Of a DNA stretch of 64,000 nucleotides, positions 1 through 10,601 are shown in pieces (the stretch's first letter is position 1; every line of letters begins with the position of its first letter). A program made the position numbers and the translations under genes. The notes below the pieces were generated by a model. The model did not search any database and was not told where the DNA came from. It worked only from the letters and a program-made list of their open reading frames with translations. This stretch comes from Aphrocallistes beatrix (Eukaryota > Porifera > Hexactinellida > Sceptrulophora > Aphrocallistidae): positions 4,340,001 through 4,404,000 of the forward strand of contig OY725489.1 of NCBI GenBank assembly GCA_963281255.1, read 5' to 3'.

Positions 1-9
1 TACAAGTAT

Positions 10-134
10 CAGTGTTTCATACAGGATTTGCATGCAAGGGGGCAATCTTGGATTTCTAAATTTGAAATGGGGCAGGCACTTTAATGAGTAGGAGGTCAAG
101 TGCCCCCCCCTACCACCGCCTGTATGAAACCCTG
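10..134. mobile_element. 125-bp MITE with 5-bp target duplication
   Basis: The sequence begins CAGTGTTTCATACAGG and ends with the inverse CCTGTATGAAACCCTG, so it has 16-bp terminal inverted repeats with one mismatch. It is flanked by AGTAT at 5-9 and 135-139. A paralogous locus at 32217-32230 reads straight through (tacaAGTATggtatg), which is the uninterrupted target and supports a 5-bp duplication. It has no coding capacity. The interior is rich in G and C runs. The superfamily is not clear: CAG ends recall hAT, but hAT makes 8-bp duplications. Confidence 0.75.
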
Positions 135-475
135 AGTATGGTATGTAAATCTGAAGGCACTCACATCTGTCGCACAGGACTGCCAGAAGCCGAAGAACTA
201 AACAAAATAATTATCACAACACGCGCTGAAATGAGAGAGACCCAAGAAATATTATATCTGGGAGGTCAGGGCCCACGTGTCTATAGAACACGATGCCACT
301 GCATGGCATTTCCTTGGAGGCACAATTGTACATTTATAAAGGAATTAAACATTTGAAGTTGAAGAGTATTTTTAACAGAATATACTTAGTAAAATAACTA
401 GTTACAGAATGTAATAATCCAAAATCGATCAAGCTATGCTCATGATTTTTAAGGTACACTGACACTGATGCAATC
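135..475 (+). repeat. Dispersed repeat D1, copy 1 (coding-like)
   Basis: This stretch resembles 32221-32575 over about 340 bp in direct orientation. Both copies can be read in the plus direction as the end of a protein, sharing the peptides RAEMRETQEILYLGG and FPWRHNCTF and ending KELNI followed by TGA. Copy 1 is open in this part. Copy 2 has a TGA near 32400 in the same phase. The similarity continues past the stop into the 3' flank. This looks like the 3' end of an unidentified mobile or repeated gene. I do not recognise the protein family. Confidence 0.5.
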
Positions 476-1195
476 ATCAGCAGTTTTTTCTTGAGAAATA
501 CTGGGCTTCAATGCCTAAGAGGAGATGCCAACTCTTAATAGATAGTAGTGGTTCAAAAATAAATTAGTGATCTTTTCTATTCATACTTCGATAAAAAACA
601 TTAACTTGACATTTAGTACGTTACTAGGTACACTAAATTCTCATTTAATTTGTGAAATGAGTTATCTGACACACTTGTATAATCATGTGCAACCTAACAT
701 CGGTGGCTATTGACTATAATTGGCGCTTTTAAGATCGTGGCGAATGACACAAAGTTAATAATGTCGCATCTAACAATAATTATTCAGGTGCAAAGATTCA
801 AAAGTGAGAAATTTCAAAGTGTAACAAATGAATTTGAGATCGGATAAAATATTATTATGCTTGATTACAAATTATGTCTAAATAGGGTCATTTTACAAAT
901 AATTGAATTGATATGGAATATTTCTTGATTTAAAAATACATTTGTTTCAGTATTAAACGTAATGGATCTTGATGAAGATCAGCAGGAAATATCCTTTACT
1001 CAAACACTCGGTATAGACCGCTAGTGCAACCGAAGAGTGGAATCAGAAATATAAACATGATGAAAGATAATTGGATTTAGCAAACAATTATAACGTTAAA
1101 TTGGGAAATAAGAAATCTACAAATTTAAAATATACATGGGAACACATGCCATATTAGCATTGATTCTTATTTCAAAATAAAATGAATTAAGGAAA
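476..1195. other. Non-coding AT-rich stretch
   Basis: No reading frame, repeat or RNA that I can support was seen here. The stretch is AT-rich with stops in all frames. Confidence 0.5.
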
Positions 1196-1200
1196 CTTAC

Positions 1201-1319
1201 TCCGAGGAAACTGAGTCTTCCAAAGCATCTTTCATATTGATCAATATCTGGATCGCCTGGGTGAGCAGAGGGATGAGAGCATCCCTCTGCTTTCTTTTTC
1301 TTTTTGGATCCGTCATCAT
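1201..1319 (-). CDS. Candidate first exon of an unidentified gene
   Basis: Read on the minus strand from tandem ATG codons at 1319, 39 codons are open. The peptide starts MMTDPKRKRKQRDALIPLL, very basic at first and then amphipathic, and ends EDSVSS. The exon would end at 1201 directly before GTAAGT (1200-1195), a textbook 5' splice donor. Read without splicing it stops one codon later, giving a 40-residue peptide. The KRKRKQR run could serve as a nuclear localisation signal. No downstream exon could be identified. It is either the first exon of a host or transposon gene, or chance. The codon usage is more balanced than the AT-rich surroundings. Confidence 0.35.
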
Positions 1320-2655
1320 GCTAATTGTATGCGGATAATTAATTAAACTACATTGGTTTAAGGTATTGGTGCCAAGTGGATACTCAGACCATTGGGTAGG
1401 ACAGCCTAGACCCCTGGAAAATTAGAGGGCTCCAAAGAAAAATTGAGCACCAGTTTTTTCTTTTCGCTAAGCTATATCGATATTATACAGTAACCAGTGA
1501 GAGCATCGTTGTTTTCCATATTTTGATCTATTTAACCTATTTAACAATGTTTGATTGGAAAGGTGAGAAAAATGGACTTTTTTGGTAGACATTGGAAAAG
1601 AAAGAAAATGAAATAAAAAAGATTCACACGTATCAAGATATCAAGATGACATAATACAACACAAAAAAATGACTTACATTGTATTTTTCATTTGTAGGCG
1701 TGATATCATGGATATTGTACTAGAAGAGAGAGAGCAAGTAGCGATCAGATGTGAGGAAAATAATAATTTGGCTCAACAAATATAATTGAAATACAAAATA
1801 TACTTTTCGAGAATATGGTAGCTAGTCCGTAGCATATCTTTCAAAATTCATCAAAAGGTATGAAATACATAAAGGTGTAGAAATATACACAATCTTTTTA
1901 TTGCTGACAATACAAGGGATATGTATATGAGATATTGCTTAAATGATTATTGACAACGACAGGAATGTATTGTGGCGTCGTACAATGATTTATATTGTGA
2001 ATTAAGGTAATATTTAATGTATAGAAAAAGTGATATTTTTCCGAAGATGGCTATTTCTAACAATAAAACCCTGTAATTTCTTGGTCAGCAGACCAATAAA
2101 TTGCTTGTATTATAGCTATTTTTAACTTTTCAATTTTTCAAAAATTGCTTAAATTAAAAAATATAATATAGATTTTGCTCGAAGCATAAAATGTTACCAG
2201 TTTAGCATTTGTTCCTAGAGACAAAGTTGTACGATTTTTCTCAGAAGTAATCAGCAGACTACTTAAAAAATGACTGAGGCTGCTTCTCTAAACTCCATTG
2301 TGTACTTCTTAATATCTCCGTTGAAGTTGTATTTAGATTTACATCATTATTTACGTATTTCATTGTTTTATCACTATTCAAAGCTTTTCCATGGTAAAAA
2401 AAATATCGCCTTCACTATCTAGAATTAAAAAATATTAATACTTTATTCGGAGCACATTTTAGTATACGATTTGCTATTCTACGAAATTATTTATTTTTAA
2501 TCTTAAAAAATAACAAAAAAAAAAATTTTTAATCCTTAAAAGATACACCGGTGTCAAGATATACCTATGATGGCGTGAAGATTAAAATTTATTTTTATTC
2601 AACTCGTAGTATTTCAATTCTCGATAATAATTTACATTACTGAAATAACTAATGC
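1320..2655. other. Non-coding stretch
   Basis: AT-rich sequence without supported genes. I saw no clear inverted or tandem repeats beyond short A and T runs. Confidence 0.5.
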
Positions 2656-2659
2656 AATA

Positions 2660-2890
2660 AATAAGATAATTCCCAACCTGTGATTGCGTATACCATCTGG
2701 CAATCGTGTAAAACACGTGGCTGTCTTAGGATGGCTTTTGTCTTGCTACAGGTTTTGTTGGTTCTCTTGCATTTGCTCACTGCCAGAGTAAAGTCATGAA
2801 CTAGATATTTTACTGGACATAAGATTATGCGCTCAGGGGGAATGGAATGTGAATGTAATACATATAATGTGGCAGTCGAATTTAGCAAAT
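2660..2890. repeat. Direct repeat unit, copy 1 (copy 2 at 4298-4555)
   Basis: The block opens with cccaacctgtgattgcgtat and closes with ggcagtcgaatttagcaaa. The same two landmarks, slightly changed, bracket 4298-4555. The interior is more diverged than the edges. It is non-coding and its nature is unknown. Confidence 0.45.
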
Positions 2891-3044
2891 TAAAATTAAA
2901 ACAGCTGTGTTATAGGATCAAAATTAAGCGAGCATGTAAACGATAATAAAAAGAACCCCAATTTGCCTCCACCTTTATCAAGCAGTCGCCAGGCAGAGAT
3001 CCCACCATTTTGTGCAATATAATTTGTGTAATATAAACTCCTGG

Positions 3045-3135
3045 CACGTCCTGGAATGTTGAAGTGAAAGTGGAAGTGAATTGAAAGTGAATTGAAAGCG
3101 AAAATAAAAGTGGGTCATTTCTATTTATACTTTTG
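3045..3135 (+). repeat. GAAAGTGAAA-rich repeat, copy 1
   Basis: About 85 bp reading ggaatgttgaagtgaaagtg, then several GAAAGTGAA-type words, then tttctatttatacttttgac. The same arrangement occurs at 41205-41310 (inverted) and inside the 111-bp MITE at 62986-63096. The MITE ends are not preserved here, so this is an older or truncated relative. Confidence 0.55.
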
Positions 3136-3814
3136 ACCAAAGTATTCTCAAGGATTATAATTATATAATTGAGATCTATACAAATAGTTAGTACCTAGTC
3201 TAAACTGAATCTAAATCGTTGTGAACTAGAATTAATTAAAATGAATAGTTAAATATTAAAATTAAGCTCTCTCATGGTTTCAAATCTCACGCTAGCTTCT
3301 GGAAACGGGTGTTAAATCAAGAACAAGATTCACATTACATAGTGTGAAATGAATAATTAACTTTTAAATCAAGATTATACAAAAATGGCTAGTCATTGAA
3401 AAATCTACAACTGTAGAAGGTGTGTTAAAATTGTCTTATGTATACCTTATGCGTAAAAAAATGATAGGGTTTTTGCATTCAGGAATTCTGAGTTATTGTT
3501 CGTCTAGACGTGTCTCAATGTTCGCAAAATATCAGATCCAAAAATCGTACAGTATCCGATCTTATCTACCGGTAAACAGCACACCTTTTGTCAAAACTTC
3601 ATTCTTCTTGCACTTTGATATTCCCGTAAAAGCCGCTATGGAGGAAAATAAATATAGGGAGACAGTCATCTCAAAAGTTGGCCACTATACATAGTATAGT
3701 CGGCAAACTAAAATGAAACAATTCAAAATAAAACACTACTTTAACCATCTTTTTTCATGTTATTGACAGTATAAGAATAAATAAAAGTAAGTATAATATA
3801 AGTAATATAAAGAT

Positions 3815-3950
3815 TCCAGAGTTCCGGAACTAGTCACGTAAAGAAAGTAAAATAGTATGCAAGAACACGAATCTTGAAGATGATGATGATGATGATGATG
3901 GCATTGTTATGACTGGTAATCATGGAAACAAGCATGAGAAAAACGTTTGA
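3815..3950. repeat. Direct repeat with GAT microsatellite, copy 1 (copy 2 at 4622-4735)
   Basis: Both blocks begin tccagagtt, share cacgaatcttga and end with atcatggaaacaa. Copy 1 contains seven or more GAT triplets (3876-3900), whereas copy 2 has only two or three. Together with the 2660/4298 pair this suggests a larger duplicated segment of about 1 kb between 2660 and 4735. Confidence 0.5.
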
Positions 3951-4297
3951 TCGCATTGTGCAACAATTGTGCACAGGCATTCGTGAGGCGACTAGTTCAT
4001 CACCGGAGTCAACAAATAGACCGCTCAACTCGGGGACCATAAATCAGCTTTGTGGGTTGTTCCCGACCTACAAAAAAATCCTGCCGAGCCCTTATTTGAG
4101 AACTGAACTCCCTTTTTGACCCTTGAGGTATGCCACTGTAGAATACAACAAACATTTCGGTTGTGTTCATGTATTAGGCTCATAAATATAATTACAGAAA
4201 GGAATCCATCTGATTTAGCAGTATCTATATACCATATTATACGGATATGGTCGTGTAATACTTCTACATTACAAAAATAATTGAAAAATAAAGAGGA

Positions 4298-4555
4298 ATT
4301 TCCAACCTGTGATTGTGTATATCTTATCCGAGTTTATTCTCCTAATTGATAGATTTCAGCTTCATCACATGCCTCGTAACAGGATTGGGCCCCGTGTGAT
4401 CTTTCCTACCTTGCAGTCTTTCCCACCACCAGTTTCGTATTTCTACCGATCTTCGCTTCGGTCATAAGAATATTTACTTGGGAGCGAGTGGAAAGTAAAT
4501 ATGTTAGGATAACGTCTGGAACTGGAAATATTTGGCAGTCGAATCTAGCAAACCT
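4298..4555. repeat. Direct repeat unit, copy 2
   Basis: Counterpart of 2660-2890, in the same orientation, with the shared edge words ccaacctgtgattg and ggcagtcgaat. Non-coding. Confidence 0.45.
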
Positions 4556-4621
4556 TTTTAGTGAAATTGTTGAGCCTATTCAATAAACTTGCATTTATAT
4601 ATTGCTGCCTATTCGCACATT

Positions 4622-4735
4622 CCAGAGTTTTGAAACTAGTTACGTAAACAAAGTAAAATATGCATGAACACGAATCTTGATGATGATATACATTGTCATG
4701 ACAACTCAAATCATGGAAACAAATATGATACTTGA
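4622..4735. repeat. Direct repeat, copy 2 of 3815-3950
   Basis: Shares tccagagtt, cgaatcttgatgatgat and atcatggaaacaaatatga with the earlier copy, in the same orientation. The microsatellite is contracted. Confidence 0.5.
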
Positions 4736-5135
4736 GTAGAGCAATTTACGAAGTAAGCTGTGTAGATTATTTACACTCACTTAATTAATTAAAACGCCAC
4801 TGCTTTAATTGGATGTCTGTCTGGATGGAGATTGCATGATAAAGCTGGAAGCAAACTGGGATAATCAATTAATTAATTAATAGTTGCAAATATAGATTCG
4901 TGTAACCGGTTGCTACGTATTAGGCATTAAAATTAATAACAAAAAAGCTAGTTTAGTCTAAAAATAGATATATTACATCTATAGAACATGTCTAAATTTA
5001 GCAATACTCATACACAGACACACAACGTACAATTACAACTGCAAATGGATAGCTATTAAATAGAGACAAATACGATAAATGTGCTCAAATTACGAAGTAA
5101 AATAATAAAAGTCATTCTACAAAATAAATCTGAAA

Positions 5136-5645
5136 ATGTCTAATAAAATGTTGGGGAAAATGAGTACATATCAACGTGCATGTAACTTCCTCCCTAGTGA
5201 TGATATCCAGTTTGTGCCAGGAAAGTTACGAATTGGGGAGTGCAATCAGAACATAATAATTGAGAAGAGAGCCGGCCAAAAGAATATTCACTTGTGCAGA
5301 GACGTCATCGAACACATCTGGAGTGGAGGCGAGAGTAAACAGCTCCAGCTTACATTCCGAACAGAACGAAATACATTGACTACTCATGTCCGTCGTAGAC
5401 GCCATCATTCTGATTATTGGCTAGACACCTTCGCGTCCTACACTGATGAACAATTCATGCAAGAATTTGGATGTGACCAGTTTCATGCATACAAAGAGCA
5501 TGTTAAACGATATGGTAAAGCTTTCCGGTGGAATCCACCGAAGCTAACATTCGAGCAAAGGGAAGAAAAATTCAAGCAACAGTATCTGCCAGCAGATAAA
5601 ATGCTCGACTATCCACAATTAGAGATACTCACTTACTTGGAGTAG
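5136..5645 (+). CDS. Orphan reading frame, 169 residues, function unknown
   Basis: An uninterrupted frame from ATG to TAG in otherwise stop-rich DNA. The codon choice is mixed rather than AT-driven, which argues for a real protein. It is basic with acidic patches. It has no signal peptide, no membrane segment and no cysteine or histidine cluster large enough for a zinc finger. The middle contains an arginine-histidine run (VRRRRHHSDYWLDTF). The C-terminal third is charged and aromatic (FRWNPPKLTFEQREEKFKQQ). There is an ATG at codon 1 and another at codon 5, and the start is not certain. A polyadenylation-type AATAAA occurs shortly after the stop, around 5722. I do not recognise a family. It may be a small host gene or an accessory gene of an unrecognised mobile element, since no clear element ends were found around it. 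Confidence 0.5.
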   Translation: MSNKMLGKMSTYQRACNFLPSDDIQFVPGKLRIGECNQNIIIEKRAGQKNIHLCRDVIEHIWSGGESKQLQLTFRTERNTLTTHVRRRRHHSDYWLDTFASYTDEQFMQEFGCDQFHAYKEHVKRYGKAFRWNPPKLTFEQREEKFKQQYLPADKMLDYPQLEILTYLE

Positions 5646-6723
5646 ATTTTGTATGTATATAACAATCATGTGATTTATTGCTATTACTTTACAACTATTA
5701 GTACATAGTATAACTATTATAATAATAAAGTACTTGTTGATAAATTAGTAATAATATCTCTAGACGTACATAATACCATTTGTCTGCTTCATATATTATT
5801 ATATTGGATCTATGATCCTATGTAATATTGTAGCAGTTCTAAAATGAGTGCTGGAGTCCGGCCTGGTGCAAGTGGCATGCACAGACCTGAGTATAAAATA
5901 CATCACTAATTTTCCATGGAATAAGCATTTTAAATCTAGAACATTTTTGAGAGGAGCTTGTAAGTATACTCGAGTGGTTATACGGGAGGGTTGATTTGAA
6001 ATTAGTTGATGTATCACACAGTAATACTCAACATATTATCTAGAATAAGAAATAACTATTCTATTGATTGCAGATAGAAGATAATTGATCAAATACTACA
6101 TGCGATAAAACCATTTTTGGGTAAAACTTTCAAAGTCAATTTACGAGATTTAATAAACGGGGGAGGGGGGCTAGAAAAAATAACATTAATTAATAAGCGG
6201 GTGTCAGTTTATTCGGACACCTAGAGTAGACCCATCAGATATTTGCAGCCACAAATGCGACAAATGACTTTGAATACAAGTCGTCTTATTCGGCAAACAT
6301 AGCCCTCTAGCAACATCATAGCAGCATAGGAATGTAACAACATTCCATTCTTAAAACTTTTTTGAACCCTATCGACGAGTGATCCTTCTTGCGACCTGCT
6401 CGGTCTAAATTTGACAATGATTTGTGAATAGGGTATTTCGTCCAAATTGCAAGATTGCAATAATTTGTTTTTTGATCCACAGGCACAGGGTCGAGAGACT
6501 TTCTCAGAATAAATGTCGTCTATTTCAAATTCATCCCTTTTGGTCTACATAATCACCACAAAATGCATGCTGAACATGTCCAACCGTGCTGATTTCCCCA
6601 AACAATTATCAAAAGTCACTAGACCACAAATGGCTACAAATTTAGGCGTTTACAAATATAATCAACAAAAATAGATAGATAAATATCCTTGATGGTGTTT
6701 GGATTAACAGTACATTCAACATA
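5646..6723. other. Non-coding stretch
   Basis: No supported gene. Short polypurine runs occur (gggggaggggggc near 6160). Nothing else stands out. Confidence 0.45.
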
Positions 6724-6731
6724 TTTTATGC

Positions 6732-6932
6732 CAGCGGTTCCCAAACTAGGGTGCATGAACCCCCTAGCGGTGCACGGGACAAAGATTAGAAGTGAATTTT
6801 GAGCATTTTTAACAGAATTGTTTTTGAAATTATATGCATATTACTCCTAGATCCTGGCATAGGTCCTGGGGTGCACAAAATAATTTGTAGGTGTCAGGAG
6901 GTGCACGAGGTAAAAGGGGTTGGGAACCACTG
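6732..6932. mobile_element. hAT-type MITE, 201 bp
   Basis: The ends are CAGCGGTTCCCAAAC and the inverse GGTTGGGAACCACTG, the CAG-type termini common in hAT MITEs. An exact 8-bp duplication TTTTATGC flanks it at 6724-6731 and 6933-6940. Eight base pairs is the hAT target duplication. The interior is short and non-coding. The intact duplication suggests a fairly recent insertion. Confidence 0.88.
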
Positions 6933-7353
6933 TTTTATGCGAACAAAAAGGTTCTTTACAGACCACATAAGGGTGCGCGTTATTGGGAGGTGCCCCATTC
7001 AAGGTTCCATTTTCCCTCCCAGACAACAATATGTCACAATAGTAATGCACACATAACAGTAGATATGTAGCACGTTAGAACCAAGTGTAATTGGAATTTG
7101 GGTTAGTAAGAAATTGAGAAATGCAAACACTATCCATAATTGGCAAAATTCTAAAAATATCAACATGTGCATGTGTACTGTACATGGCTAGCTATATTTA
7201 GAATTCTGTCACCACAATACAAGAAACTACATAGTTCTATTATTAGCATGTGAGGTGGAACAATTATGGGCACTACAACTGTAGTTAATTTTAAAGAGTT
7301 ACACCAAATCAATATAAGTATGGAAATAATTAATGTCATAACTAATTCAAAAA

Positions 7354-9022
7354 ATGTCTTCTTCAGAACAAGGAACTATTTCTACATTTCGCAGCGCAGA
7401 TCTCCCGAAGGTTTGCATTCCGACTGAATTTGAATCTAGCATGGAGTCAAGTAGGTCTGACAATGAAGGTGATTTCATATTCAAAGTCCCAAAAACCTCA
7501 ACTGATTTAACACCAGCTACATCCACGCCTACTGAGCTCGGATCTACTCTCTTTCAAGTAGCCCTCTCTTCGCAGACATCCGAAGAATCGGATAACACGG
7601 CACCAGCTACCCGAGTGAGCTTTGACGGATCTTGGCACAGGCGCGGCATCAAGGACACGCCGGGGCTATTGAAGTCAAAACGGGGAAAGTCCTTGACTAC
7701 GTCCTTGACTACGTCCTTCACGAACGCGTGTGTAACAAATGTATCAGATGGACGGAAGAACGTATGAAAGAAAACCCAGACGAATACAGCGAAACTGGGA
7801 GAAACATTCGAGCGAATGCCCGGCTAACTTCTTTGGAACAAGTCAGGCGATGGAATCTTCTGCTGCAATAGAAATCTGGGGTAGATCAGTTGACAAGCAT
7901 TCTCTAGCCTATACTACATATGTAGGGGATGGAGACTCAAGCTCTTTCAAAAGGTTGGAACGAAATAATCCTTACAAAGGAATGGAAGTTATCCGGAAAG
8001 AGGAATGTCTTGGGCACACGCAAAAACGATTATAGAAACACGTCAAAAAGAAGACAACTACGAAAACAATGCCCTCCAAGCCAATACTCGCATCAAAAGT
8101 CGAGAGAATTGCTCATCTATACGCTCTTGTTATTGGCAAGAACAGAGGCAGAAGACCACTAGACTCTCAAAACGCCCTTTACACACTGATGAATCATTTG
8201 TTCGAGGAGCACGATCGTTGCCCACACTCAAAAGAATCCTGGTGTTACTTTCAAAAGGGCCTCGCAATTTCAGCTGAGAATACCTCTCATCCACCTCCCA
8301 TACTTCAACAACCCTATCTGAATAAAGACGAGTATTCGCGCCTGGAAGATGTTTTCAAGAAATTTGGAAGCATTGAAATGTGTTCCGCTCTGACAATGGG
8401 ATTAACACGGAACTGTAATGAGTCGCTACATTCAGTTGTATGGCATAATGTTCCAATGACAAAACGTGTAGGACAAAAGTCACTTCAAGCCGCTGCTGCT
8501 ATTGCTGTTTGCACTTTCAATGAAGGTTCAATGGTGCTCGCTGCTAATCTGTCATATCAACATGTACAATGTAGCCGTATAATATCTCTTGAACACCTAG
8601 CATCGATGGATAAAGAAAGGAACCGCTGTAAACTTAAAGCCGTTATGGCTACTCAAAAGAGGCGTCGGAGAGTTCTCAAATCCCAATTCATTGCAGCAGA
8701 ATCCTCCAGGCGTAGACGTGAAAAGGATACTACGACCTATAAATCTGGAGGTTTTGGTACTGAGCTCTCATCTGTTGCCATGAAAGAATTACATTCCACG
8801 AGTGTTAACCCTGATGAGTCTGAAACAGTTTGCGAGGAATGTGAACAACACGACTGCCCAACCGGGGGAAAGAGGGCGAATGATGACTGGTTAGGTTGTG
8901 AGTTCTGCCTGAGATGGTTTCACTGTGGATGCGTCAATACCAGTCTAAAGGACGTGGGAGATGATCCTTATATCTGTAGGAAATGTGACTTGGAATTCGA
9001 GTCCTGTGTAGAAGCTGTATAA
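7354..9022 (+). pseudogene. Mutator-like transposase with C-terminal PHD finger (copy M1)
   Basis: A DDE transposase of the invertebrate Mutator-like type, broken by frameshifts. The N-terminus begins MSSSEQGTISTFRSADLP. The first catalytic aspartate lies in SFDGSWHRRG near 7625, the second in VGDGDSSSFKRL near 7925, and the glutamate in CNESLHSVVWH near 8415. The frame changes near 7640, 7740, 7870 and 8040. From 8069 to the stop the frame is open (317 codons). Residues about 255-310 of that part form a PHD-like zinc finger, with the Cys/His series CEECEQHDC, CEFCLRWFHCGC and CRKCDLEF. Compared with M2 at 18921-19943, about 185 codons between the serine-rich N-terminus and SFDGSW are missing. 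That region in M2 carries CxxC pairs, so M1 has lost a putative zinc-binding domain. Non-functional as it stands. Confidence 0.85.
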
Positions 9023-9267
9023 CTATCGTTTCTGTAGTAGCATGCCACCATTAGAATAGTATGATATGCTTGTTTGCTCATTTATACTACAATAAATATC
9101 TATGCATTAATCTAGCCCAGGGAATTTGAAACTGCGTCACTAATATTAAAAATATCGGACATACCGGTAGAAAAACAGTCAATAATAGTTTCGAAATTTT
9201 GAAAAGTACGTATATCATTATTAACCCCATGGGGATCCAAAATATTCTCACAATAGAGAGAGAGTCA
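9023..9267 (+). repeat. 3' flank of Mutator-like copy M1 (left of the mariner)
   Basis: Non-coding DNA following the transposase stop. Its reverse complement is found in pieces at 41080-40919 and 38281-38241, then at 36126-36010. The shared words include gacgcagtttcaaattccct (as the complement) and tattgactgttttt. It therefore belongs to the transposon, not to the host. The mariner at 9270-10599 interrupts it. Confidence 0.7.
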
Positions 9268-9269
9268 TA

Positions 9270-10599
9270 CTTAGGTCATTTCAAAAGTACTGATCACCCC
9301 CACCAATTTGATATTAAGCAATGACTGATGTGTTATTTAATTACATATTCTCGAAATAGTGTCCCTTGACGCGAATACACTCAATTAGACGGTCTACCCA
9401 GCAGCGGAATGTCTTTTTATACTCCATCTGTGGGATCGATTTCAGGTACTTATGAATGGCGAATCCGATCTCCATTCGACTAGTGAACTCCTTGCCAGAG
9501 AGATTACTTTTCAGCTTTGAAAACAACCAGAAGTCACAAGGACTTAGGTCAGAGGAATAGGGAGGGTGATTCAGTGTTTGCATCTCTATATCCTCGATGT
9601 ATGCGGCGACTTGTTTAGTTTTATGGCTACTGGCATTATCATGTAGAAGTTTTATTCTACGAGGACCAGTTCTCGGCCGACGCTCTGTGTAGTGTTTACT
9701 GACTTCTGCGAGCACCTGAGTGCAATAAAAGTCTCCAGTAACATTCTGGCCCTTCGGAACGCAAACTTGAGCAACTGGGCCGTAGGCGTCAAATGCAATT
9801 GCGTACATCACCTTCTTGGCACGGAAATCTGGACGCGGTTTTTTAGGTCGGGGTTCGCCCAGATGCAGCCAACACTTAGATTTTCCTTGGATTTAGGTTG
9901 TGAATAGCAAATCCAAGTTTCATCTATGGTTACTATCTCATAGAGTCGCCTTGCATCAAATTTTTCATAATGTAGAAGAAGATTTTACAACATTCTACCC
10001 TCTGTTTCATCTGGGCCTCTGACAGCAAATACGGCACCCACCGAGCGCAAACCTTCCTTACTCCGAGATATTCCTTCAGAATGCGGTAAATACTTCCCGT
10101 TGAGATATCCGTGTACTTAGAAATCTCTTCAATAGAGCAGCAAGGGTCATTTCGAAGAAATTCACCAACTAACTCAATTGAGGGTCACATGTTGCAGATT
10201 TAGGCTTACCAGTCCGAGGCTCATCTTCAATGCTGTCTCTTCCCTCTCTGAATAGTTGAGCCCATCTTCTAACCGTGGAATAAGCAAGTGCTTGATCGCC
10301 ACAAACTTCCACGAGATCATTGTGGATGTTCCTGTCCAAATCTTTTAGCAGTGAACGAAACTTGATATACGCCCTTTGCTCTTGCTCAATAACTGAAGAT
10401 TGAAGCCATAAATGTATAAGTAGCCAAAACTGACAAGATTGAAATGATGATTATAAGAAAAATACTTAGGCTATCTTAAAATTTCTTTTAGATATTAGGA
10501 GATAATGGGTAATACTATCTGGGTTTTATTAATGGGTGCATTCGATATACACTAGCTGTCAAAAATCAATAGTGATCAGTACTTTTGAAATGACCTAAG
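9270..10599 (-). mobile_element. mariner element, 1330 bp, complete ends
   Basis: Perfect 27-bp terminal inverted repeats begin CTTAGGTCATTTCAAAAGTA at 9270 and end with the inverse at 10599. A TA lies on each side (9268-9269 and 10600-10601). The locus at 35889-36110 (inverted) carries the flanks joined without the element, apart from divergence. Despite the perfect ends the transposase is broken. Terminal repeats this well preserved suggest either recent mobilisation in trans by a related transposase or a young insertion. Confidence 0.92.
9341..10400 (-). pseudogene. mariner transposase, DD34D, broken
   Basis: Cut-and-paste transposase read on the minus strand. The N-terminal helix-turn-helix region starts near 10400, with recognisable pieces such as STVRRWAQLFREGRDSIEDE. 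The first catalytic aspartate is in TIDETWICY near 9930. The second and third are in LLHDNASSHKTKQ and YSSDLSPCDFWLF, with 34 residues between them, the mariner spacing. The last 156 codons (9811-9344) are open and end GHYFENM. Frameshifts and at least one stop break the upstream part near 10175 and 9820. It cannot encode a working enzyme. Confidence 0.88.
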
Positions 10600-10601
10600 T
10601 A

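Noticed and set aside
84-356. 90-codon frame at the left edge as an independent gene
   Set aside because: The first third lies in the MITE at 10-134, and only the later part is shared with 32221-32575. It is treated as repeat D1.
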